Of a DNA stretch of 64,000 nt, positions 32,192 through 41,220 are shown in pieces; positions within the stretch are counted from its first letter, which is position 1, and every line of letters begins with the position of its first letter. This stretch comes from Lachnospiraceae bacterium MD308 (GTDB lineage Bacteria > Bacillota > Clostridia > Lachnospirales > Lachnospiraceae): assembly GCA_000403475.2 (NCBI GenBank), contig KE159796.1:963736-1027735 (forward strand), read 5' to 3'. The notes under the pieces were generated by a model. It was not told the DNA's origin and did no database searches. It worked only from the letters and a program-made list of their open reading frames with translations. Both the position numbers and the translations under genes were made by a program.

Positions 32192-33097
32192 ATGAATAAA
32201 ACTACCGCTTTCACTTCGTACAAAAACAGGTGCAAAAACAGAGCGCACCGCTCTCCCGCATCCATACCAGAGTATCTGCACCGTCTGGGCCTGAGCCTGC
32301 TATGGCATTATCCCATGGCGCAGGTTTTTGATATCCTGACAGATTACCAGGAATACCTGACCGCAGAAAAAGAACAGGAAGCTGACCCTGACCGCCTGTT
32401 TCAAAAATTCGGCTCCCCGGAGGCTGTCACGAAAGAACTCCTCACGGAAAATCGCTCCGAAAAGCCTTACCCTTACCTGATGCCTTTTCTTTGGGGCGCT
32501 TTATTATTGCTTTTTCTTTGGGAAGCAATGCACCAGGACGGCTTGTCGCCTGTATTCTTATGTCTCGCCTGCTTTGCCCTGTTCGGGCTGATACGAGGCC
32601 GGGAGCACATGGCAATCGCGCGCAGGTTTCCTGCCGGACAGTTCCCTGCCGGCAGAATCATCCTGACGCATATGCTGGTTATTGTCATGATCGCAGTGAA
32701 AGAGGGGATTATGCGGTACGCCTGCGCACACGCCGAAAACCTTCCGGTTAAGATTTTTCATATGTATACCGACAGGCTGATTAACGCTTTATTTTCCCTT
32801 TTTGTATTATCGCTATTGCTGACTGCAGGGGTAATGCTGGTGAAATCCGCATTTTCTTCCATCCGCCACTTCCCGGCTGCCGTTCATGCTGCAGGCGCGG
32901 CTGTATCCACAGCCAAAACTTTACAAACTCTTAAATCGATGGATTTAAACCAAACCGCGCATGAAATACTTTTCTATCCTCTAATCTGCTACGGGACAGC
33001 TCTGGTAATCGCCCTTTGCTTCACTGTCCTGCTGCGGCCGGGCAAACCAGAAAAACATTACACGCAAAGAGGTGGCTGCCATGGATGCACAGATTAA
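32192..33097 (+). CDS. HAAS/DUF1700-like membrane protein
   Basis: A 301-residue protein. The N-terminal domain (about 25-95) has the HAAS-type pattern EYLHRLGLSLLWHYPMAQVFDILTDYQEYL ... FQKFGSPEAVTKELL. Five or six membrane segments follow (about 105-295). Such proteins are encoded with PadR regulators and are thought to help sense envelope state. The ATG at 32192 follows GAAAGGAGA. Here the membrane gene precedes padR, the reverse of the usual order, and overlaps it by 17 bases. Confidence 0.78.
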   Translation: MNKTTAFTSYKNRCKNRAHRSPASIPEYLHRLGLSLLWHYPMAQVFDILTDYQEYLTAEKEQEADPDRLFQKFGSPEAVTKELLTENRSEKPYPYLMPFLWGALLLLFLWEAMHQDGLSPVFLCLACFALFGLIRGREHMAIARRFPAGQFPAGRIILTHMLVIVMIAVKEGIMRYACAHAENLPVKIFHMYTDRLINALFSLFVLSLLLTAGVMLVKSAFSSIRHFPAAVHAAGAAVSTAKTLQTLKSMDLNQTAHEILFYPLICYGTALVIALCFTVLLRPGKPEKHYTQRGGCHGCTD

Positions 33098-33389
33098 AAA
33101 AGGAGTCTTAGAGATGTGCATCCTCCATATGATCTCGGAAAACGAAATGTATGGCTACGACATAATCCAGCAGATACACGGCTTTTTCCCCGAGGTTACG
33201 GAAAGCACCATTTATGCCATCCTGCGCAGGCTCCATAAAGACGGCGCCACGGCCACTTTTCAGAGCGCCGGCACAAAAGGGCCTGTCCGCAAATATTATA
33301 CGATTACCCCGCAGGGACTTGAGCACCTTGCGCGGGCGCGGGCGGACTGGGCGCATCTGAAAAGTATCGTGGAGGAAATGGGGATATAG
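33081..33389 (+). CDS. PadR-family transcriptional repressor
   Basis: A 102-residue winged-helix repressor: KKGVLEMCILHMISENEMYGYDIIQQI, then ESTIYAILRRLHKDG and GPVRKYYTITPQGLEHL, all standard PadR subfamily-1 motifs. The ATG at 33081 is preferred (AGAGGTGG upstream); a GTG three codons earlier is possible. Probably represses its own operon through the palindrome at 32110-32128. It ends 10 bases from the convergent hsdR stop. Confidence 0.9.
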   Translation: MDAQIKKGVLEMCILHMISENEMYGYDIIQQIHGFFPEVTESTIYAILRRLHKDGATATFQSAGTKGPVRKYYTITPQGLEHLARARADWAHLKSIVEEMGI

Positions 33390-33399
33390 GGATTAGATT

Positions 33400-36300
33400 C
33401 TACGCCGCTAACGCATTCCCATTAATGTTTTCAATTACCCGCTTTATCCCCATCCACACATTAAGATCCGTAAAAATTTGCGCCATACTGCCATGGTCGG
33501 TAAAGGGCGGCTCTTGCAGAACTGAAAAATCTTTCAGTATCCCATTATGAACAATATATTCCACAATCTGATTGACAAAATACATCTGCCTGCTGTCTAG
33601 TCCCGCTTCCTCAGAATATTCTGCAAACGCCTCCTTTGCGGCATTCATATCAAGCCCCACAATCTCCCGAACAAACTCCCCGAGCGGTTTATTGCCGTAC
33701 TCTGCCTCATACTCCTCCTTCGTTCCGAGTTCACTCCATAAAATCTCCTCTAACACCTCCACATCCATGGAGGTCAGTGGCTCATTATTCTTAAGCTTGG
33801 CAATGACTACATGATCCTGATTCTGACGAACGTAATACTCTGCTTTTGCCTTGTAGTTCTTAAGATCATCATTCTCGAGCTCCGACTCTCTCCACTCAAC
33901 AGACAGGATATCATCCTCAAAATCCGTATCATAACGCAGTTTCTGCCTCGGAATATACTTCATCAAACTGCGGAGGCTCTTCCGGATATGTTCAAACTCA
34001 TCAATTCCCGCATTATCCAGGTATTCACTGTGAAGAATCTGGCCAATCAGCTCCGTCTGCGCCATAATCTCCGGGATATTTGCCACTTTTGCAATGGCAC
34101 AGACTTTCTTTAGCAAATCACTCTTACCATGACCATATTTTTTCCCCGCAAGGCTCGCCAGCTCTATCCCATACATCAGCGCATCAAACCGAACAGCGCT
34201 TGCCTCATCACTGTCTGAATCGATCAAAGGCGCCAGCTCCTTGCGGACAAGCAGCGTATCCTCATAAGTAATTCCGTTATAATTATTTGCATCCGAATAC
34301 TTCTCCACATATTTCAAATGCTGCCTCACTGCAAAATTCTCTCTGTTAAGCTCACGCACCTTGCCACACATATGCCCCACAAGCTCCTCCCTGTATAGCC
34401 TCAACCGCTTTACCTGATATTCCTGAGCCTGCAGCTTATAAGAAATCTGGAATTCCAAGTTAAAAACAGCCCCCTGTACGGCAAGCATACTCGCCGTAGG
34501 CTTTCCTGCATTCATACGGAAAAATTCAAAATTCCTGCAAAAATCAAAGATATAGAACTTATCCTTATCTTTCCCGTCAAGAAGCCCCGGCGAAAGTCTC
34601 GTCCCTCTGCCAATCATCTGCCAGAACTTCGCTTTGCTCATTACCTTCTTGAAAAACACGAGATTCAAAACCTCCGGCACATCAATACCTGTATCCAGCA
34701 TATCAACAGAAATTGCAATCTGCGGCAGTTTTTCAGGAGCAGAAAACTCGTCGATAGCGCTCTGGGCATATGCCATATAATTATCAATCACCCGGGCATA
34801 CCCAGGCAGATTTGGATATTCTTTCTCAAATACCTCCCGAATCTTCTCCGCATGATCATGATTCTTTGCAAAAATAATCGTCTTCCCGATCATCTCCCCG
34901 TAATTGATCCGTATTCCCTTTGTCATCAAAATATTAAGCGCCTTCCGGATCGTATCTTCATTGAACACCCATTCATTTAGTGCTGATGAGTTGATGCTCT
35001 CAGGAATCCTCCCATCCTCCTGCCCGAATGTATCCTCATATACAGCCCTTTCTTCCTCTGACAGCCCGCTGTACACAATTCCCTCCTCAATAAACTTAAG
35101 GCTGGACTCCACCGAGAGAAAATCCACCAGATACCCATCCGCCACTGCCTGGGAGAGTTCATACCCATAGGTAGGCACACCATTTTCCAACTCAAATACA
35201 TTGTATGTATTCCGGTCAACTTCGTCCTTCGGCGTGGCAGTAAGCCCCACCAAAAGCGCGTCAAAATAATTGAAGATATCTCGGTACTTATTGTAAATGG
35301 AACGGTGCGCTTCATCACAGATAATCAAGTCGAAATGTCCGCATGTAAATATTTTTCCTTCTTCATTCTTTGCATTGTCAATGCAGTTCATCATCGTCTG
35401 GTAAGTGGCAAATACACAGGCCGCCGAATAATTCTCTTTCTCTTCGCAAAGATTTGTCACTGACAGCTCATTTTTCATCAAGTTAACAAAACTTCTCTTG
35501 GCCTGTGTCACAAGCGAGTTGCGATCCGCCAGAAACAATACATTTTTCACCCACATATGCGTAAGCAATACCTTTACAAGCCCGATAACCGTTCTCGTCT
35601 TTCCTGAGCCTGTGGCCATGACAAGCAATGCCTTCCTTCGGTTTTTCCCGCCAAAGCTGTCGCACACAGCCTTGATGGCTGCCTCCTGATAATATCGCCC
35701 CGCAATCGCCCGGTCTACGCTCACCGTCTGAAGGCTTGTCCTCATAGAGCGTAGATTGAACCACCTCTCCAAATCGCGTTTCGACCAGATACCAGATACC
35801 TTACGTTCTGGATACTGCCCGTCATCAATCCGGGTGTCAAAACCATTCGAAAGGAAAATCACCGGCCTGCGCCCACACTGCTTTTCGATAGCATCCGCAT
35901 ATACTTTCGCCTGCTGCCGTCCGCTCACCACATCCTTGCAAGTACTCTTCGCCTCAATAATCGCCAAAGGTCTATGGGCGTCGTCATACAACACATAGTC
36001 CGCATAACCTGTCCCCGATTTTGTCGGGATTCCGGAAAGCTTCACCTCATTCAGCCAGTTTTCTCCTTCTATCCATCCAACATCCACAAGCATCGCATCG
36101 ATATAGAGCTTCCGCGTATCGTACTCTGAGTGTTCCAGCGGTTTCGGCACATAAGTTTTATGCTGCTCCTCTCTTCTGGCAGTCAACTCCTCCCGCAGAG
36201 CTTGATTCTCCGCTATGAGTGCCTTCAAATCCACCTCTGAAAATATCTCTTTTTTTAATGCTGGCTCCGACTGCCCCTTTGGTTCATCTATGAGGGCAGC

Positions 36301-36714
36301 ATTAAAAACCACCTCCTCATAGGTCGTCCCATAACAGCAGGCAATAAAATCCATAAAGTAATGGAGATTCTCAAGACATAACTTTGCTGCGTCCCGCGTA
36401 ATCTTTTTTCCCGTATGGGACACATGAGCAGCACTGTTTCCGGTCAGCCGGATAAAATCCATCCGCCTAAAAAGGTCTTCATCCACGATATCCCGGAATT
36501 CCTCTGTGTTCATCAGACTGTAAAGCGCATCCTGATAAGGCAGTTTAAGTGCATCATCTACAGAATACATCCACTTCACGGCGAACTCCATCGCCCGACG
36601 GCAGTTGATGACGCATGCTCCGATATCAATATTGATGATTTTTTCCGCTGCGATGGCAACATCTGCAAAATTGACAAATTGAGGATCTTTTTTTAGAAAA
36701 TCAAAATTGGTCAA
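33400..36714 (-). CDS. hsdR: Type I restriction enzyme, R subunit
   Basis: A 1104-residue HsdR. An N-terminal DUF4145-like helical domain (about 1-125) is followed by a PD-(D/E)xK nuclease domain (about 200-320; AIIEAKSTCKDVVSGRQQAKVYADAI). The helicase motor has MATGSGKTRT (Walker A), ICDEAHRS (DEAH box) and MIGRGTRLSP (motif VI). A C-terminal EcoEI-type domain follows. TTG start at 36714 with AGGAGG nine bases upstream. It cuts DNA not methylated by the HsdM/HsdS pair. Separated from hsdS by two small genes. Confidence 0.95.
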   Translation of the reverse strand: MTNFDFLKKDPQFVNFADVAIAAEKIINIDIGACVINCRRAMEFAVKWMYSVDDALKLPYQDALYSLMNTEEFRDIVDEDLFRRMDFIRLTGNSAAHVSHTGKKITRDAAKLCLENLHYFMDFIACCYGTTYEEVVFNAALIDEPKGQSEPALKKEIFSEVDLKALIAENQALREELTARREEQHKTYVPKPLEHSEYDTRKLYIDAMLVDVGWIEGENWLNEVKLSGIPTKSGTGYADYVLYDDAHRPLAIIEAKSTCKDVVSGRQQAKVYADAIEKQCGRRPVIFLSNGFDTRIDDGQYPERKVSGIWSKRDLERWFNLRSMRTSLQTVSVDRAIAGRYYQEAAIKAVCDSFGGKNRRKALLVMATGSGKTRTVIGLVKVLLTHMWVKNVLFLADRNSLVTQAKRSFVNLMKNELSVTNLCEEKENYSAACVFATYQTMMNCIDNAKNEEGKIFTCGHFDLIICDEAHRSIYNKYRDIFNYFDALLVGLTATPKDEVDRNTYNVFELENGVPTYGYELSQAVADGYLVDFLSVESSLKFIEEGIVYSGLSEEERAVYEDTFGQEDGRIPESINSSALNEWVFNEDTIRKALNILMTKGIRINYGEMIGKTIIFAKNHDHAEKIREVFEKEYPNLPGYARVIDNYMAYAQSAIDEFSAPEKLPQIAISVDMLDTGIDVPEVLNLVFFKKVMSKAKFWQMIGRGTRLSPGLLDGKDKDKFYIFDFCRNFEFFRMNAGKPTASMLAVQGAVFNLEFQISYKLQAQEYQVKRLRLYREELVGHMCGKVRELNRENFAVRQHLKYVEKYSDANNYNGITYEDTLLVRKELAPLIDSDSDEASAVRFDALMYGIELASLAGKKYGHGKSDLLKKVCAIAKVANIPEIMAQTELIGQILHSEYLDNAGIDEFEHIRKSLRSLMKYIPRQKLRYDTDFEDDILSVEWRESELENDDLKNYKAKAEYYVRQNQDHVVIAKLKNNEPLTSMDVEVLEEILWSELGTKEEYEAEYGNKPLGEFVREIVGLDMNAAKEAFAEYSEEAGLDSRQMYFVNQIVEYIVHNGILKDFSVLQEPPFTDHGSMAQIFTDLNVWMGIKRVIENINGNALAA

Positions 36715-36748
36715 TGGAAATCACCTCCTTGTTTCGCATTATTTTCAA

Positions 36749-37189
36749 CTAAGTCAAAATCTTCCCTTCTCTATAACAAACTGCGATATATTCTCTTGAT
36801 TGATAATACAAATCCGAATTAAAATTCAAAATCCGTTCTGCCATCCAGGAATGATACACTTCAAAAATTCCTGTTATCACATCTTCTTTTCTGTAGATAT
36901 CTTCAATAAGCCTCTCAAACACTTCGCCAATATCCCAATAATCCGGCACATTATATCTGCAGGATGCTATATTATCAAATGTTCCCGTTTGTATTTGATT
37001 TCTCTGAATAAAATCATCCGCCACCTTTTCAATAGGCTCACAGTGGAAGACATCTGCATATTTATAAATTCTGGCAACATCTTTTTTTCCAAGATAATCA
37101 AGCACATCCTGTCTCTTGTTTTTTGTCGTCCTGCCAATAAATTCAATCAGGCTGCAGGTAAAAAACAATGCGCTATTATTCTTCTCCAT
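36749..37189 (-). CDS. DUF3791-like protein
   Basis: A 146-residue protein starting at ATG 37189 (GGAGGAAACG upstream). Residues 1-75 (NSALFFTCSLIEFIGRTTKNKRQDVLDYLGKKDVARIYKYADVFHCEPIEKVADDFI) match DUF3791, usually encoded beside DUF3990. The C-terminal half (DYWDIGEVFERLIEDI ... MAERILNFNSDLYYQSREYI) resembles a second small family found with the same neighbours. The pairing looks like a toxin-antitoxin or accessory unit; DUF3990 is related to ADP-ribosyltransferase folds. It overlaps the DUF3990 pseudogene by 14 bases. Confidence 0.78.
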   Translation of the reverse strand: MEKNNSALFFTCSLIEFIGRTTKNKRQDVLDYLGKKDVARIYKYADVFHCEPIEKVADDFIQRNQIQTGTFDNIASCRYNVPDYWDIGEVFERLIEDIYRKEDVITGIFEVYHSWMAERILNFNSDLYYQSREYIAVCYREGKILT

Positions 37190-37456
37190 ATATCGTTTCC
37201 TCCCCGATAAAATGTATCGTCTCAAGTGCCGCAGCAGTATGAAAACTGATTTGGTGTGTCGGCCGTTTGAACTTCGCCAGCTCCCAAAATGCATTACGGG
37301 ATATTTTCCCGTCTACAAATCCCTGCACATAATTAAAGATTGTATCATTCGCCATCGGCCCCTCCACAATATCATAAGTATGAGGAACACCCATACGGCA
37401 ATTTCAGGCTCAGAAACAATTTGCATACTTCCATGATATATAATACGTTTTTTCAT
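37176..37456 (-). pseudogene. DUF3990 gene with internal deletion
   Basis: Starts at ATG 37456 behind AGGAGG with MKKRIIYHGSMQIVSEPEI, the N terminus of DUF3990 proteins. It then switches frame at about 37400 to the conserved C-terminal part (GVPHTYDIVEGPMANDTIFNYVQGFVDG ... KRPTHQISFHTAAALETIHFI). The central half, which holds the likely active-site strand, is missing. The partner DUF3791 gene is intact, which would fit an antitoxin outliving its toxin. Confidence 0.82.
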
Positions 37457-37527
37457 ATATCCTCCTAATATTTAGTGGTCACTGTGTTTTTACTGTATTA
37501 AGAACCTCGGACATATCATCTGAAATA

Positions 37528-38670
37528 TTATAGATTGCCGCCTTCATCGAAATACTCCTGCATCAAACTATCAAACAATAATTGTGTCTGTTCAAGTGAT
37601 TTTTGTATTGTAACTTTTGATTTGTCGACTTGTTTAACAAACACCGTAAATCGTTTCTGAGTTTCCATTGGTGGCAAACAAATTTCCAATTTTCTTATAT
37701 CGCCCAAAGCTATAAATTTCTGTGTTCCACCTCGAATTTTGCTAATAACAGTTCTGTCAAAATAATCCGACTGTAATAATGCTTTTACAAAAATATTTGT
37801 AACTTTTGAATCTTCATAAAACTTTATAAGAGCTACATTTTTTATTGCAAATTCTGCCTCTACATCAACAATAACAGGTTTTCCAACCGTACCGATCATT
37901 GGCATCAATATATCTCCATAATCCACCTTTGAGCGTTCATTTATTTTGTTATAATCTTCTTCACATATTAAACTACAATCTGCAAAGTCAATTTTTCCAC
38001 TTGTAACATTTTTTGATGTCACCAATGGATATCCTTCTGTAAAATATTTAGGTGAATCGTGTGTACCATCTCTCACATCGCAAACTTTCCCTAAAGAAAT
38101 AGCCTCCCATCCGTTTGGATTTTCAGTCATATCCCCAAACAGCTCGACAAATCGGGCTTTAATAAGGTCATCTAAAAATCTTAACTCTTGTTTACGTAAC
38201 GCAATAATTCTCTCTACTTTTACAAGCCGATCCACTACATCTTGTTGTTGTTTCAAATTTGGCAAATCTATTTCTATCTTTAACAAGTCAGACTTAGTCA
38301 AACTAGGTATTGTAACCGCCTTGTTTAGCCTTTCAAAATCAAACTTCTTGCAAAAATAATATAAAAATCGTGGCAATAGTACATCTCTATTCGCACTTAA
38401 TCCAAATGCTGTATCTACGTTCCAAAAAGGCTCTTCTACAAACAGAGGATTATTTATGCTTCCTTTTCTTCCGACAATTACAGTCTGTGCATCACATATA
38501 TAATCATCTGCATATCCCATGATCCCACCGCTGCCATATATCGGATATTTACCTTTTGGATTTTCAACTGCCCTTTGATTTCGCCCATTCTTTATTTCAA
38601 GTACGTCTTCAAATCTCATTCTCTCCATCCCCACAAATCTGAATTGGCTTTTCCTTCCTCCAAATTTCAT
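37528..38670 (-). CDS. hsdS: Type I restriction enzyme, specificity subunit
   Basis: A 380-residue HsdS with two target-recognition domains (about 20-135 and 195-325), each followed by a conserved helical spacer (QQQDVVDRLVKVERIIALRKQELRFLDDLIKARFVELFGD and ETQKRFTVFVKQVDKSKVTIQKSLEQTQLLFDSLMQEYF). It sets the DNA sequence recognised. GC is visibly lower than in hsdM or hsdR, common where target domains are swapped by recombination. The start at 38670 lies next to the hsdM stop; an internal ATG at residue 15 is possible. Confidence 0.93.
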   Translation of the reverse strand: MKFGGRKSQFRFVGMERMRFEDVLEIKNGRNQRAVENPKGKYPIYGSGGIMGYADDYICDAQTVIVGRKGSINNPLFVEEPFWNVDTAFGLSANRDVLLPRFLYYFCKKFDFERLNKAVTIPSLTKSDLLKIEIDLPNLKQQQDVVDRLVKVERIIALRKQELRFLDDLIKARFVELFGDMTENPNGWEAISLGKVCDVRDGTHDSPKYFTEGYPLVTSKNVTSGKIDFADCSLICEEDYNKINERSKVDYGDILMPMIGTVGKPVIVDVEAEFAIKNVALIKFYEDSKVTNIFVKALLQSDYFDRTVISKIRGGTQKFIALGDIRKLEICLPPMETQKRFTVFVKQVDKSKVTIQKSLEQTQLLFDSLMQEYFDEGGNL

Positions 38671-38673
38671 ATT

Positions 38674-40170
38674 CTACAGCATCGTCTTTAATTCCGCTAA
38701 TTCTTCCGCAACCTCTCGTTCAAGTTCCATAATCTTGTCCAATATTTCCTCTGTAGGAGGATATTCCACCGGCACATACTCTACTTCCTTATATTTATTG
38801 ATGGAAAGGTCATACCCATTATCCACGATTTCTTTTTTCCCCACAAAGAAACTTTGCTCGGTGCGCTTTCGGTCTAATTCCCCTTCCAGATTACGGAATC
38901 TCTGAATGATATCCGGGACATCATTTTCCTTTATCTCCGTCCGTTTATCGTCTAAGCTGTACCCATCTGCTTTCATATCGTAGAACCAGACATTATCCGT
39001 TCCGCCATGCCCGGTCTTTGTAAAAATCAGAATCGCCGTTGACACTCCGGCATAAGGTTTGAACACACCAGAGGGCATAGATATTACAGCTTCCAATCGT
39101 TGACACTCTACAATCTCCTTACGGATATCTTTATGAGCCTTAGATGTTCCAAACAACACACCATCCGGCACGATACAGGCACATCTGCCGCCCACTTTAA
39201 GCATCCGCTCAAACAGTGCTAAAAATAAAAGCTCTGTCTTCTTCGTCTTACATACCTTCAACAAATCCGCCGACACCGTATCATAATCAAGGCTGCCCTT
39301 AAAGGGCGGGTTTGCCAGAATCAGGCTGTACTTCCCACTGTCAGAATTCTGGTCTGACAAGCTATCCCGGTATTCAATAAATGGATTGTCCACACCGTGA
39401 GTCATCATATTCATAGCGCCAATCCTGAGCATCGTCCGATCCATATCGTACCCATGAAACATGTGATTCATATAATGCTCTTTATTCTTACTGTCAAACA
39501 GCACCTCCGACTTTTTATATTCTTTCAGATATTCACTTGCCGCCACCAGAAATCCTGATGTACCGCAGGCCGGGTCGCAGATAATATCATCCGCTTTCGG
39601 CTCCATCAGCTCAACCATCATCCGGATAATGTGCCTCGGCGTACGGAACTGCCCATTCACCCCGGCAGTCGCAAGTTTGGAGAGCAAATATTCGTACACA
39701 TCCCCCCGGGTGTCCACATTTTTAAGCAAAGCCATCTGCTCATAGAGCTCGTCCAAAGACGCAACAACTTTATCTAGCATTAAGGGAGTCGGTATCTTAA
39801 ATATAGCGTCCCCCATATATTTCGCATATGCGCTGCCCTTATTCCCGTGGAGATTTTTAATAAACGGAAAGACCCAATCCTGCACGACAGCATACATTCT
39901 GGCCGCCGGGAAATCATGGAACACACTCCACTTCATCTGCCTTCCCTCAATGCATCTTTCACCTACCGCCACTTCCCCCGCAAATATACTCTGAAAGGGA
40001 AGTCCAAGCATCACGCTTTCTTTTTCACGTATGTTGTCCGCATCATCCAAATCCCTGATAAACATCAAATAAGTCATCTGCTCAATCACATCCAGCGGAT
40101 TTGTGAGCCCTCCTGTCCAGAAAATCTCCCAAAGGCTGTCAATTTTATTTTTCAACTCACCTGTAACCAT
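38674..40170 (-). CDS. hsdM: Type I restriction enzyme, M subunit
   Basis: A 498-residue adenine-N6 methyltransferase. Helical N-terminal domain, SAM motif DPACGTSGFLVAASEYL (about 200-216) and catalytic LANPPFKG (about 285-292), with YDMDRTMLRIGAMNMMTHG between. It methylates the site set by HsdS and protects host DNA. The ATG at 40170 follows AAGGAGA. First gene of the restriction locus. Confidence 0.96.
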   Translation of the reverse strand: MVTGELKNKIDSLWEIFWTGGLTNPLDVIEQMTYLMFIRDLDDADNIREKESVMLGLPFQSIFAGEVAVGERCIEGRQMKWSVFHDFPAARMYAVVQDWVFPFIKNLHGNKGSAYAKYMGDAIFKIPTPLMLDKVVASLDELYEQMALLKNVDTRGDVYEYLLSKLATAGVNGQFRTPRHIIRMMVELMEPKADDIICDPACGTSGFLVAASEYLKEYKKSEVLFDSKNKEHYMNHMFHGYDMDRTMLRIGAMNMMTHGVDNPFIEYRDSLSDQNSDSGKYSLILANPPFKGSLDYDTVSADLLKVCKTKKTELLFLALFERMLKVGGRCACIVPDGVLFGTSKAHKDIRKEIVECQRLEAVISMPSGVFKPYAGVSTAILIFTKTGHGGTDNVWFYDMKADGYSLDDKRTEIKENDVPDIIQRFRNLEGELDRKRTEQSFFVGKKEIVDNGYDLSINKYKEVEYVPVEYPPTEEILDKIMELEREVAEELAELKTML

Positions 40171-40237
40171 CTACTCTTCTCCTTAATCCACATATGTTTT
40201 ATATAATATCTGCCGCCAACCTTAATTCAAAAATAAT

Positions 40238-40960
40238 CTACCGAATCTGCTCCGCAATCTCTCCCGCTTCCTCCTGTGTAATAATCTTATCCCTCACCAT
40301 GCTTTTCAACACTTGCTCGGCACGTCTGGCTGCCAGTTTCATATTCTTTTTCGGCGAATAAGCGGACGGCGCATTCGGCACCCCGGCAAGCAGGACTGAC
40401 TCCGCGTCCGCAAGTTCTGACGGCTCTTTTTCAAAATAACCTTTAGCCGCCTGATAGATGCCGTGATATCCTCCGCCAAAGTCAGCCATATTCACATACA
40501 ATTCAAAAATTTCTTCCTTTGTATACTCCGATTCCATCGCCGATACCGCAAAGACCTCCGCCGCTTTGCGTTCCAGCTTTTTATCCTTTGTAAACAACAT
40601 ATTCTTGGCAAGCTGCTGGGTGATGGTACTTCCGCCTTCCTCAAAAGCTCCCGCTTTCAGATCTCTCCACGCTGCACGCCCGATGGCGATCAGGTCAATC
40701 CCTCTATGACTTCTAAATCTCCGGTCCTCCACTGATATTATGGCCTGTATATAAAACTGCGGCAATTCAGAATAAGGGGTGAAATTTTCCATACTGCGGA
40801 CATCTTCCACTCTCTTTGCCAGTGATTTTTCATTAATCGCATCCTGATACATCTGGTATCCTTTTATCCCGTAAAAACCGCCGGTAAGCAGCATAAGCAA
40901 CAGGCTGATTACAAGAAGCTTAACGGACAGTTTCTGAACAAACCGGAAGATATTCTTCAT
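40238..40960 (-). CDS. mtgA: Monofunctional peptidoglycan glycosyltransferase
   Basis: A 241-residue GT51 transglycosylase with one N-terminal membrane anchor (about 10-32). Catalytic Glu lies in AIISVEDRRFRSHRGID; EEGGSTITQQLAKNMLFTKDKKLERKAAEVFAVSAMESEYTKEEIFELYVNMADFG completes the family motifs. It polymerises lipid II on the outer face of the membrane. The ATG at 40960 is chosen for AAAGGAG 13 bases upstream; the longer frame is unlikely. Confidence 0.9.
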   Translation of the reverse strand: MKNIFRFVQKLSVKLLVISLLLMLLTGGFYGIKGYQMYQDAINEKSLAKRVEDVRSMENFTPYSELPQFYIQAIISVEDRRFRSHRGIDLIAIGRAAWRDLKAGAFEEGGSTITQQLAKNMLFTKDKKLERKAAEVFAVSAMESEYTKEEIFELYVNMADFGGGYHGIYQAAKGYFEKEPSELADAESVLLAGVPNAPSAYSPKKNMKLAARRAEQVLKSMVRDKIITQEEAGEIAEQIR

Positions 40961-41101
40961 CTTGGACATCTCCTTTATCGATAAAGTACTTTTGAATTTT
41001 CTATTGAAAATGTATTTTAACAGGACAGAGCCCTCATAAGTACTTATTTTACCACAGCCTCCTGCTCTCTTCAATTAATTTGCAATAATGCCGTTATTGA
41101 T

Positions 41102-41131
41102 TTGTGACATTGCCCCGAAAAATGCTATAAT
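41102..41131 (+). promoter_or_regulatory. Promoter of the sigma factor gene
   Basis: TTGTGA (41102-41107), 18 bases, TATAAT (41126-41131), 90 bases before the sigma-factor start: a vegetative promoter rather than an ECF-type autoregulated one. Confidence 0.55.
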
Positions 41132-41220
41132 CAAACAATCAGAAATATTTTGGAAAAATCATCCCCTTTCTGTCACAAAGCCGACGGTATCTTGTCTAAT
41201 TAAACAGGAGGTAAAATAAC

